DNA from: Shewanella sp. VB17
GTDB lineage: Bacteria; Pseudomonadota; Gammaproteobacteria; Enterobacterales; Shewanellaceae
Reading direction: 5' to 3'
Length of the DNA stretch: 64,000 nt
Assembly (NCBI RefSeq): GCF_013248905.1
Contig: NZ_JABRVS010000001.1
Coordinates: 2,790,001-2,854,000, forward strand
The translations under genes and the position numbers were made by a program. The notes under the pieces were generated by a model. That model was not told the DNA's origin and did not search any database. It saw only the letters and a program-made list of their open reading frames with translations. Numbering within the stretch: position 1 is the stretch's first letter; every line of letters begins with the position of its first letter. Positions 7,705 through 14,006 of the stretch are shown here, piece by piece.

Positions 7705-8758
7705 GGCGTTGTTGCTCAAATCTCGACTCTAAACGCAGCAACCCAAGGTGTTTCACCCAATTAGGCAGCGTGTTTCCTAACTGGCATTCCTAACCCTATG
7801 ACTTTATTCATTGCTTTTACACCCGCTAACGCTTCACCTACCTGAGCGTTATAATCCCGAAGACTCAGTTTTGGACTAATTAACTGTTTATATCGATACA
7901 TCGCTGTTTCTGATAGTGATCTCTGATGATAATCATTATCCTGTTTCCATTGCGCTAATTGGTTAGCCTTGAGTGCTTTTACTGCTTCATTTCTGGAGTG
8001 GTCATCCTCCCAATATCCAGCATGACTTCTCGGAGGGATAGTTGGCTTGCATCCTTTGCGCTGAAGTAGTTTATGACATGCCTTAGTGTCATAGGCACCA
8101 TCAGCTGAGACTTGAGTTATATTTCTTCTTAATGGGTTAAGTAATGTGGGAAATACTTCATTATCGGCAACGTTAACTAAGCTTATTTCAGCTGACACAA
8201 TTTCATGGGTATTACTATCCACTGCAAGGTGTAGCTTTCGCCAAGTACGGCGTTTTTCTTTACCATGCTTACGCGTTTTCCATTCTCCTTCTCCATAAAC
8301 TTTCAGACCTGTTGAATCAATCACAACATGTGCCGCAGAGCCACGACTCGGTGCTCGATAGTTGATCTCAACAGTCTTAGCTCTTTTGCTTATACAGCTA
8401 TAACTTGGTGAGGTCAGTGGCACATCCATAAGTTGAAATACAGAGTTGGTGAATCCTTCAAGTGCTCGTAATGACAAGTTAAAAACGCCTTTCACAACGA
8501 GTGCTGTTTCAATAGCAACATCAGAGTAAGTGAACCCTCGACCACGACGCCCGTGGTGTTCACAACAATACCAAGACTTAATTGCTTGCTCATCAATCCA
8601 GAAAGTGAGTGAGCCTCGATTAATCAACGCCTTATTGTACTGAGACCAATTGGTTATTTTATGTTTAGATTTTCCCACTTTTCAGCTTCCGTATAGCTAT
8701 CTTTAGGGATCAGATCACGCTAACGGCAAAAGGTTCCCTCGATTTAGGAAACAAGGCT
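7705..8758 (-). mobile_element. IS5-family (IS903-like) insertion sequence
   Basis: About 1054 bp, close to the usual 1057 bp of IS903. The ends form imperfect 18-bp inverted repeats: 7705-7722 (GGCGTTGTTGCTCAAATC) against the complement of 8741-8758 (AGCCTTGTTTCCTAAATC), 13 of 18 identical, and both resemble the IS903 terminus. It carries one intact transposase gene on the minus strand. The 9-bp flanks (7696-7704 and 8759-8767) are not identical, so no target duplication is visible; a deletion or recombination after insertion is inferred. Confidence 0.85.
7761..8678 (-). CDS. IS5-family transposase (DDE)
   Basis: Cut-and-paste transposase of 305 residues, full length for the IS903 group. 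N-terminal region begins MGKSKHKITNWSQYNKAL. DDE catalytic residues are placed at VIDSTGLKVYG (first Asp), VSADGAYDT (second Asp) and the segment YHQRSLSETAMYRYK, which fits the Y-2-R-3-E-6-K signature of IS4/IS5 enzymes exactly. No frameshift or internal stop, so the element may still be active. It is encoded on the strand opposite to the surrounding cassette-like genes. Confidence 0.93.
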   Translation of the reverse strand: MGKSKHKITNWSQYNKALINRGSLTFWIDEQAIKSWYCCEHHGRRGRGFTYSDVAIETALVVKGVFNLSLRALEGFTNSVFQLMDVPLTSPSYSCISKRAKTVEINYRAPSRGSAAHVVIDSTGLKVYGEGEWKTRKHGKEKRRTWRKLHLAVDSNTHEIVSAEISLVNVADNEVFPTLLNPLRRNITQVSADGAYDTKACHKLLQRKGCKPTIPPRSHAGYWEDDHSRNEAVKALKANQLAQWKQDNDYHQRSLSETAMYRYKQLISPKLSLRDYNAQVGEALAGVKAMNKVIGLGMPVRKHAA

Positions 8759-8806
8759 TGTTTGAAATGATCACAAGAGCACGACTTTATTTTAGTCAGT
8801 ATGCTC
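8759..8806. repeat. Repeat A, copy 1 (48 bp)
   Basis: 44 of 48 positions match 9766-9813. It starts at the first base after the right end of the IS element, so the sequence right of the IS is not the rest of brnT but the flank of another cassette-like unit. Confidence 0.85.
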
Positions 8807-8826
8807 AGATACACGGAGATTATCAA

Positions 8827-8991
8827 ATGGATTTTATTCTAAATATTCTAATGGCATTAGGCTTAGTGCCAGCAAAAGATTTAGCAGACTCAATGCAAAA
8901 ATCAACAACATTAACCGTGATGGTCATAGTTGGGCTTATCTTATTTGGTGGTTTTGTTCTCTTTCTGTTTCATATGGCAGGTAAGCAATAA
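8827..8991 (+). CDS. Small single-pass membrane protein
   Basis: 54-residue hypothetical protein. An upstream in-frame ATG (8764) would read through repeat A, so the start at 8827, preceded by CGGAGA, is preferred. The C-terminal half is a clear membrane helix (about residues 27-49) followed by a short basic tail. The N-terminal half is amphipathic (DFILNILMALGLVPAKD). No family recognised. It sits between the IS element and the second 62-bp leader. It could be a cassette gene, but a chance frame cannot be excluded. Confidence 0.45.
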   Translation: MDFILNILMALGLVPAKDLADSMQKSTTLTVMVIVGLILFGGFVLFLFHMAGKQ

Positions 8992-9005
8992 TGACAGAGA
9001 GGTGT

Positions 9006-9040
9006 GATAACCAATTAATTAATAAGGGGAAATTGTTAAC
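9006..9040 (+). other. Minimal attC-like hairpin
   Basis: GATAACCAATT and AATTGTTAAC are inverted with one mismatch and a bulged C, separated by 14 nt; the outer AAC/GTT ends resemble attC cores. It is short for an attC and could be a simple hairpin. Confidence 0.25.
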
Positions 9041-9106
9041 AGCTTTCGTTCGTCATCATTTTTATTAATGATGGCAGTCTATGTACTTTTTTGTTATATT
9101 ATTTTT

Positions 9107-9168
9107 TAAAAATAGAATTATTATATATATGAGCGTGACATCGGCAGAAATATGCGCGATTCGCGCAC
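9107..9168 (+). repeat. 62-bp leader repeat, copy 2
   Basis: One mismatch over 62 bp with 6323-6384, including the TGCGCGATTCGCGCA palindrome. Ends 37 bp before the start codon of the GNAT gene. Sequence similarity stops sharply on both sides. Confidence 0.9.
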
Positions 9169-9205
9169 GATAAAATTTTTAGCCAACAAGGAGTATTATT
9201 TAGCG

Positions 9206-9655
9206 ATGGCAATTAGCCTGAGAGAAGTCACTAGAGATAATTGGGAAGATATTATCTTACTAGAAATAACAAAAGAACAAGAAGAATTCGTCGCTTTAAA
9301 TGCAGAATCAATCGCAGGTTCTAAGTTTAACGAACACTATGTTAATCGAGCAGTCTATTTCAATGAAGATCCAGTTGGTTTTATCCAGTATTTTCCTAAC
9401 TACGAAAATGAAAAGCCAAATGAAATTTATATTGACCAATTCATGATAGATGTACCGCATCAAGGAAAAGGTTATGGCACGAAAGCCATTAAGTTAGCTC
9501 TCGATGAAATCAAGCTAAGAGAAGATTGTAAAGCTATTTCAATATGCTACGTTGAAGGACACGATGTAATGAAAAGCTTCTTTGAACGCTTTAATTTTAG
9601 TGTTGTTGAACAAGATGAGTTTGATGAAACTATCATGATGCTAAATGTTGCCTAA
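9206..9655 (+). CDS. GNAT family N-acetyltransferase (spermidine acetyltransferase-like)
   Basis: 149-residue acetyl-CoA-dependent acetyltransferase. The acetyl-CoA pyrophosphate-binding loop reads VPHQGKGYGTKAI, the Q/R-x-x-G-x-G/A pattern. The start at 9206 (MAISLREVTRDNWEDI) is chosen over the upstream in-frame ATG at 9152, which lies in the 62-bp repeat; AAGGAG stands 12 bp upstream. The general pattern resembles BltD-like diamine/spermidine acetyltransferases, but the substrate is not determined. The stop lies inside GCCTAAC, a perfect RYYYAAC attC core, a hallmark of cassette genes. It shares leader and downstream repeats with the DUF3800-like gene. Confidence 0.85.
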   Translation: MAISLREVTRDNWEDIILLEITKEQEEFVALNAESIAGSKFNEHYVNRAVYFNEDPVGFIQYFPNYENEKPNEIYIDQFMIDVPHQGKGYGTKAIKLALDEIKLREDCKAISICYVEGHDVMKSFFERFNFSVVEQDEFDETIMMLNVA

Positions 9656-9700
9656 CTAATAAGGATAGGCCGCGCGAAGCCGCGTCCTTATCCCAAGTGT
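9650..9700 (+). other. attC-type left core followed by a hairpin
   Basis: GCCTAAC (9650-9656) overlaps the GNAT stop and is followed by TAATA, as after the DUF3800-like gene. A bulged hairpin AAGGA..CGCG/CGCG.TCCTT follows. No convincing right-hand GTTRRRY partner was found before the next gene; GTTATGA at about 9887 is the nearest. Confidence 0.35.
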
Positions 9701-9765
9701 TGAACAAGCCCGAGCTAGTGAGAAGTTGTCCCTTTAATAGCAAATAACAGTTCGAGCAATGGCTC

Positions 9766-9813
9766 TGTTTGAAATGGTCACAATAGCACGACTTTATTCT
9801 AGTCAGCATGCTC
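9766..9813. repeat. Repeat A, copy 2 (48 bp)
   Basis: 44 of 48 positions match 8759-8806. Here repeat A runs directly into repeat B (overlap 9801-9813), giving one element of about 92 bp; the other copies are partial. Confidence 0.85.
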
Positions 9814-9857
9814 CCTTAGTACCAGTGCCAATAATTTAATTTATTGATAAACACTGT
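9801..9857. repeat. Repeat B, copy 2 (57 bp)
   Basis: 49 of 57 positions match 7227-7283. Lies between the GNAT gene and the DUF1579-like pseudogene. Confidence 0.8.
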
Positions 9858-9918
9858 TTATTTATACAGCATGCATGTTATGATATTCCCGAATTTAAAC
9901 AAAGATAAAGGTAATGTT

Positions 9919-10407
9919 ATGGTATCAGGATTTTAATCTTCACCTAGTGATTTTGATTTTATTATAGGTAGCTGGAATATAAAGCATAAACGCTTAAAAG
10001 ATATATTAAAAGGGGGTGATGAGTGGATTGAATTTTCGGGAGTTTCATCCGCCATAAAAACTCTTGGGGGCTACGGTAACGTTGAAGATCATATTCTTGA
10101 ATTTCCAGATTCAACTTTTCGAGCAAAAGCTATTCGATCGTATAATGAAGAATCAAAAAAATGGGCAATTTGGTGGCTAGATGGCAGAACGCCAGACGTA
10201 ATTGATAAACCTGTTCTTGGCGAATTTTCTAATGGTATTGGCCTGTTTTATACAGACGAAGAATATAATGGAATACCAATAAAAGTGAGATTTAAGTGGA
10301 TTCTGGAAAACCCAGAGTCACCTGTTTGGGAACAGGCATTTTCTAAGGATGATGGTAAAAATTGGGAAACCAACTGGATAATGGAGTATCCAAACAAAAC
10401 TAAATAG
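9919..10407 (+). pseudogene. DUF1579-like gene with an early stop codon
   Basis: Reading from ATG 9919 gives five codons, then TAA at 9934-9936, then an uninterrupted frame of 156 codons to TAG at 10407. The downstream frame encodes SDFDFIIGSWNIKHKRL near its start and KWAIWWLDGRTPD and NWETNWIMEY later, a pattern of beta-barrel proteins related to DUF1579. No ATG, GTG or TTG in a useful position with a ribosome site restores the full domain, so a nonsense mutation is inferred. Stop readthrough or a sequencing error are alternatives. Such genes are common integron cassette cargo. Confidence 0.65.
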
Positions 10408-10448
10408 TAAAGTGGCTTAGCAAGGCGTCAGCTGTAAAGGAGTACAAA

Positions 10449-10856
10449 TTGAGATTCATAATATCAATCACACTATTATTCACTTCTTTTTTATCGAGTG
10501 CTTGCACCTGCTTTTCATCAAGCCTAGAAGAGTCAGTTCAAAACGCAGATTTCATCTATGTTGGTCAAATTACCTCAGCACAGGTTAATGGCCCTAAACG
10601 AGTTGTAAACTACTTATCTAATATTGAAACATTAAAAGGCTCACCTGACACCGACACTTTAGTTTCTTATATTGAAGAAGGTATGTGTTCCAGTCCCGCT
10701 GCAGTCGGGTATAGGTATGTTGTTTTTGGTAAAAAAGGCATTACTCCTACTCTGGGGTTGTGCGGTGCTACTCAAATAATAACTGAATCAAGTAAAGAAC
10801 TTGTTGCTAGCGTTCAAGAAATTACAGCTAATAAGTCGTTAAAGCAGGACAAATAA
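10449..10856 (+). CDS. Exported NTR/TIMP-like protein
   Basis: 135-residue hypothetical protein starting at TTG, with AAAGGAG 7 bp upstream. Residues 1-18 form a signal peptide ending at SSAC, so it may be a lipoprotein although the lipobox is imperfect. The mature N-terminus CTCFSSSLEESVQNADFIY resembles bacterial proteins with an NTR/TIMP-like fold, which carry a CxC start and a following AD-x-hydrophobic segment. Further Cys residues (MCSS, GLCG) could form disulfides. The last codons run into the left arm of the attC-like site at 10827. Function unknown. Confidence 0.65.
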   Translation: MRFIISITLLFTSFLSSACTCFSSSLEESVQNADFIYVGQITSAQVNGPKRVVNYLSNIETLKGSPDTDTLVSYIEEGMCSSPAAVGYRYVVFGKKGITPTLGLCGATQIITESSKELVASVQEITANKSLKQDK

Positions 10857-10925
10857 CCATTGGTTTTTGCTCCTGCGTCGCTTATTTTAGCGAACAATTA
10901 TTTGCCTCTTAGTGAGGCATTAAAC
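10827..10925 (+). other. Candidate attC site 3 (best folded, mutated cores)
   Basis: About 99 bp. The left arm from 10829 and the right arm ending at 10922 are largely complementary over more than 30 bp, with unpaired bases, and flank a central variable hairpin. This is standard attC architecture. The right core is ATTAAAC (10919-10925) instead of GTTAAAC, and the left has TAAT instead of TAAC. The next gene starts 16 bp later, as in cassettes. Confidence 0.65.
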
Positions 10926-10941
10926 CTACTCGGAGATTTTA

Positions 10942-11400
10942 GTGGTAACCATTAGAAAAGCGACATTATCGGATATTGATATTGTGTATGATTTGATTAT
11001 TGCTATCGCAAAGCATCATGACCAAGAGCAATACGTAGTAACGACTAAAGATGAATTAGTCAATTTTGGATTTGGAGATACCCCTTCATTCGGCGTGCTA
11101 TTAGCTGAAATGGATGGTGAAGTTGCTGGATACTGTTCTTACACGTGGAATTATTCAATTTGGCTTGGTTCAACTTATATGAATATTGATGATGTATTTG
11201 TATGGGAAAAGTTCAGAGGTAAGCAGATAGGTGAATTATTGATGCTTAAAGCTAAAGAGGTCTGTTTAGCTAAACGTGCCAGTCGGATCAAGTGGGCAGT
11301 TGAACAAGACAATCTCGGTGCAATCAAGTTTTATGAGCGTTTAGGAGCCAATCTCGATATTAAAGGTCTTTTCCGATGGGATGTTGTATCGCAGGATTAA
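10942..11400 (+). CDS. GNAT family N-acetyltransferase (diamine acetyltransferase-like)
   Basis: 152 residues from a GTG start with CGGAGA about 6 bp upstream. The acetyl-CoA loop reads VWEKFRGKQIGELL, and the C-terminal NLGAIKFYERLGA is the usual motif-B helix. The N-terminus (VTIRKATLSDIDIVYDLI) resembles SSAT-type polyamine acetyltransferases, but the substrate is inferred only from overall pattern. It begins just after attC-like site 3 and its stop (in GATTAAC) overlaps site 4, so it fits a single integron cassette. Confidence 0.85.
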   Translation: MVTIRKATLSDIDIVYDLIIAIAKHHDQEQYVVTTKDELVNFGFGDTPSFGVLLAEMDGEVAGYCSYTWNYSIWLGSTYMNIDDVFVWEKFRGKQIGELLMLKAKEVCLAKRASRIKWAVEQDNLGAIKFYERLGANLDIKGLFRWDVVSQD

Positions 11401-11448
11401 CAAGCAAATGGCTACACAATGTTTAACCCCTTATTGGGGCGCTATAAC
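11395..11448 (+). other. Candidate attC site 4 (short)
   Basis: Begins with GATTAAC at the stop of the upstream GNAT gene and ends in CCCCTTATTGGGGCGCTATAAC, whose GGGGCG-x-TA end matches the other sites. 54 bp, near the minimum for attC. The right core deviates (GCTATAAC). Confidence 0.4.
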
Positions 11449-11461
11449 CTTAGGGATAAAA

Positions 11462-11944
11462 ATGGAACTGAGAGTATTTGAAAAGGAAGACTATGGGATA
11501 CTCATTCGTTGGATCGATTCTGACAAGTTGAATTATCAATGGGGTGGCCCAAAGTTTAATTTCCCCTTAGATAGTTATCAATTAAGTCAGCATTGTTCTC
11601 AGGCTGAAGTGTTCCCATTTATTTTTGTTGTTGATGGAAAAAATGCAGGCTATGTGGAATTGTTCAAAGTTTCACAATCTCACTGTCGTATTTGCCGTGT
11701 GTTTGTATCTGATGGCTTTCGGGGTCAAGGTATTTCAACGTTAATGCTAAACCAATTAATTCAGTTAGCCAAAATGAAGCACAATGCTCTGCTGTTGTCT
11801 TTGGCGGTGTTTGAACGAAACGAAATTGCAAAGAATTGTTACCAATCATTGGGGTTTATCGTTACTTCACATCAATCTGGCACCCGATCTTTTGACGGTG
11901 AAGTTTGGGATCTTTTGCTAATGGAAAAACGGTTATATCCCTAA
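11462..11944 (+). CDS. GNAT family N-acetyltransferase (RimJ/AAC-like)
   Basis: 160 residues from ATG 11462 (MELRVFEKEDYGILIRWI). An upstream in-frame ATG at 11381 lies inside the previous gene and would read through the attC-like site, so it is rejected. The acetyl-CoA loop is VSDGFRGQGISTLML, and the C-terminal helix reads NEIAKNCYQSLGF. The N-terminal tryptophan-containing segment resembles AAC(6')- or RimJ-type enzymes; no resistance function can be claimed. Third cassette-like gene in a row. Confidence 0.83.
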   Translation: MELRVFEKEDYGILIRWIDSDKLNYQWGGPKFNFPLDSYQLSQHCSQAEVFPFIFVVDGKNAGYVELFKVSQSHCRICRVFVSDGFRGQGISTLMLNQLIQLAKMKHNALLLSLAVFERNEIAKNCYQSLGFIVTSHQSGTRSFDGEVWDLLLMEKRLYP

Positions 11945-12119
11945 GTCATTTCAACATGCTCGTTTCAGAGCCCTTATAGGATGGCTGATTGAATCCTACA
12001 TCTTGAGGTCGTTGGGTATAGTTTTTCGTAACATGATAAAATGAATAAGCAGACAGAAACGTTATCTTGTCGCTAGTTAATAAGCTGTTAGTTTCCTTAA
12101 ATTAGATTGAGATATCTCC

Positions 12120-12752
12120 ATGATAGATTTTACTATTTTACCTTTATTTTTTACTGCTATTGTCTTCCTCGTAATGTCACCGGGGCCTGATTTAGTGTTG
12201 ATTTCCACTTACTCTTCTACAAAAGGCTTTAATGCAGGACTAATGATATCAATAGGTGTATTTAGTGCTGGTATTTTACAAACATTACTCGTTGCATTTG
12301 GTTTAGGGCAATTAATGCAATCTATTCCCATGTTTGCATATGCTATAAAAATAGTTGGAGCATTATATTTAAGTTATTTAGGCATAAAAATGTTACTCAG
12401 CTGGTACCGTAATAACTTACAAAGTAGTCAAACTAACATTACTGAAAATGTAACTAACCTGAGCCTTATCAATAAGGGGCTCTTAAATAATTTACTTAAT
12501 CCAAAGGCTTTATTGTTCTTTAGTTTGTTTTTACCTCAATTTACTACTGGTACGGGTTCTCTTTCTGTCCAAATTTTAATATTAGGTTTTATGCTAAGTT
12601 TTTTTGCTTTATTGGTTAATAGTATTTTTTCAATAATATTGAGTCAGTTTGGTAGCTTAGTAGGCAATAAATTAAGTTTAGGACGGCATATAGAGGGTTT
12701 ATTAGGGGTTATCTTTTTAAGTCTGGCCACTCGTTTAGCCATTAGTCAGTAG
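12120..12752 (+). CDS. LysE/RhtB family amino-acid exporter
   Basis: 210-residue inner-membrane protein with about six hydrophobic segments. The family signature MSPGPDLVLI is near the N-terminus (about residues 19-28), followed by GFNAGLMISIGV. A second conserved region around residue 120 (NKGLLNNLLNPKALLFF) contains the Asn-Pro-Lys motif typical of LysE/RhtB transporters. These export amino acids or related compounds by proton exchange; the substrate is unknown. Upstream 175 bp carry no clear attC-like site, so this gene may have its own promoter. A well-paired attC-like site follows it. Confidence 0.9.
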   Translation: MIDFTILPLFFTAIVFLVMSPGPDLVLISTYSSTKGFNAGLMISIGVFSAGILQTLLVAFGLGQLMQSIPMFAYAIKIVGALYLSYLGIKMLLSWYRNNLQSSQTNITENVTNLSLINKGLLNNLLNPKALLFFSLFLPQFTTGTGSLSVQILILGFMLSFFALLVNSIFSIILSQFGSLVGNKLSLGRHIEGLLGVIFLSLATRLAISQ

Positions 12753-12811
12753 AGTGGGCTAATCGATCCAGCATCATATGGCAGCCGAGTCCTTATTCTG
12801 GTAGTTGAACA

Positions 12812-12901
12812 CGCCAACGACTGGAAAATAGACAGTTTGCTGTTTTCGCTCTGATCAATATTCTAGCAAGCTATTAATTTCCCCTTAATGGGGCATTAGG
12901 T
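12812..12901 (+). other. Candidate attC site 5
   Basis: 90 bp. The left arm GGAAAATAGACAGTTTGCT pairs well with the right arm AGCAAGCTATTAATTTCC. Outer cores are GCCAAC and ATTAGGT (a G-to-A change at the cleavage-equivalent base), with CCCCTTAATGGGGC before the right core. The next gene starts 25 bp later. Confidence 0.6.
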
Positions 12902-12925
12902 GACATTATCAAGTTGAGGTGGTAA

Positions 12926-13408
12926 ATGGATATTCGAATTGGTGAATTAAGAAATGAAAAAGTGGTAACGTTATTAAAGATACATCATGAGGACATGCTT
13001 TCTCACTCACCACCTGAAAGTGTTCACGCACTAGATTTAAGTGCTCTTGAATCACCCAATGTCACTTTTTGGAGTTTCTGGGTAAATGAGGAGTTAGCAG
13101 GAATTGGTGCTTTAAAAGAATTAGATAAAGAGCATGGAGAAATCAAATCAATGCGTACATCAACGAATCAATTACGTAAAGGCATCGCTCGTAAGCTATT
13201 GGAACATATTATACGTCAAGCGAATATTCGTTCGTATAAAAAACTGAGCTTGGAAACTGGCACTATGAATGCTTTTTTACCAGCACAGAAGCTTTATCTA
13301 CAATTTGGTTTTCAAGAGTGTGAACCATTTGGTGGTTATAAAGAAGATCCTTATAGTATGTTTATGACAAAAGATATTGTGTCGTTGAGCGATTCTTTGG
13401 TCGTTTAA
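12926..13408 (+). CDS. GNAT family N-acetyltransferase
   Basis: 160 residues (MDIRIGELRNEKVVTLLKIH). The acetyl-CoA loop reads STNQLRKGIARKLLEHI and is followed by a motif-B region with KKLSLETG and KLYLQFGFQECEPF. The pattern resembles PaiA/YjdJ-like putative acetyltransferases; the substrate is unknown. AGTTGAGGTGG precedes the ATG. It follows attC-like site 5, making it the last recognisable cassette gene before an IS3-type fragment that marks the right edge of the island. Confidence 0.85.
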   Translation: MDIRIGELRNEKVVTLLKIHHEDMLSHSPPESVHALDLSALESPNVTFWSFWVNEELAGIGALKELDKEHGEIKSMRTSTNQLRKGIARKLLEHIIRQANIRSYKKLSLETGTMNAFLPAQKLYLQFGFQECEPFGGYKEDPYSMFMTKDIVSLSDSLVV

Positions 13409-13427
13409 GCACGAGTGGCTGGTAAAC

Positions 13428-13613
13428 ATGGTGGATTTAACACGAGAGTCAATGAAGCAAGGTGTTGAAGAATATATTAGGTATTACCACCATGAACAGG
13501 TGCATATAACGCTCGGTGACTTAACGCCAATCAAGCACAAAGTCAGATGTCTGGTTGTGCTTAATCAGGCTAGTATAGGGAGGGTGATGAGAGGGGAGTC
13601 GCTTGATACCTGA
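13428..13613 (+). pseudogene. IS3-type transposase C-terminal fragment
   Basis: The segment EEYIRYYHHEQVHITLGDLTPI is the C-terminal end of IS3-family OrfB integrases, where the catalytic-domain tail usually reads Y-x-N-x-x-R-x-H-x-x-L-G-x-x-x-P. Only about 35 family residues remain, preceded and followed by unrelated sequence, so the rest of the element has been lost. It lies between the last cassette-like gene and yfaE and is a plausible scar of how the island border formed. Confidence 0.7.
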
Positions 13614-13655
13614 GCCGATACGGGTTATCGAACTCAGGTTAGTGGGATGATATTG

Positions 13656-14006
13656 TTAGCTTGATGTGGTGACTGCTTTACCCACAGCGGTTATGTAATG
13701 AGCGCTCAGTTCAAGATCCAGATCTGAGTTTGGGCTACAGCAGCATGGTAAACATTCGTCTTTTTCTAGGTGTGCCAATGGTTGAAGATGGTAAGTCACA
13801 GAGCCACTGATCACCTTGGTTTTACAGGCGCCGCAATAGCCATTGCGGCATTCTGAGAAAAGTTGAATCTTTTTTTGCTCAAGTGCCATTAAGATATTGC
13901 AGTGCTGCTCAGTAAAAAGCGCCACAGGTTGACCTTGCAAACTGATAATAGGCGCTTTTTTTAAACGAGGATTAAAGGTCAAAGTCTTCAAACTCACTTT
14001 CATCAA
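13656..14006 (-). CDS. yfaE: 2Fe-2S ferredoxin, YfaE-like
   Basis: Plant-type [2Fe-2S] ferredoxin. Cluster ligands are visible in CRNGYCGACKT (C-x4-C-x2-C) with the fourth Cys in the LPCCC segment. In E. coli YfaE helps assemble and maintain the diferric-tyrosyl cofactor of NrdB; the same role is inferred because it follows nrdB directly. The longest frame (116 residues) starts inside nrdB and overlaps it by 35 nt; the E. coli protein is about 84 residues, so a later non-ATG start is possible. Third gene of the nrdA-nrdB-yfaE operon. Confidence 0.9.
   Translation of the reverse strand: MMKVSLKTLTFNPRLKKAPIISLQGQPVALFTEQHCNILMALEQKKIQLFSECRNGYCGACKTKVISGSVTYHLQPLAHLEKDECLPCCCSPNSDLDLELSAHYITAVGKAVTTSS

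Noticed and set aside
6323..13613. Prophage or integrative element
   Set aside because: No integrase, portal, capsid, conjugation or att duplication seen; cassette array fits better.
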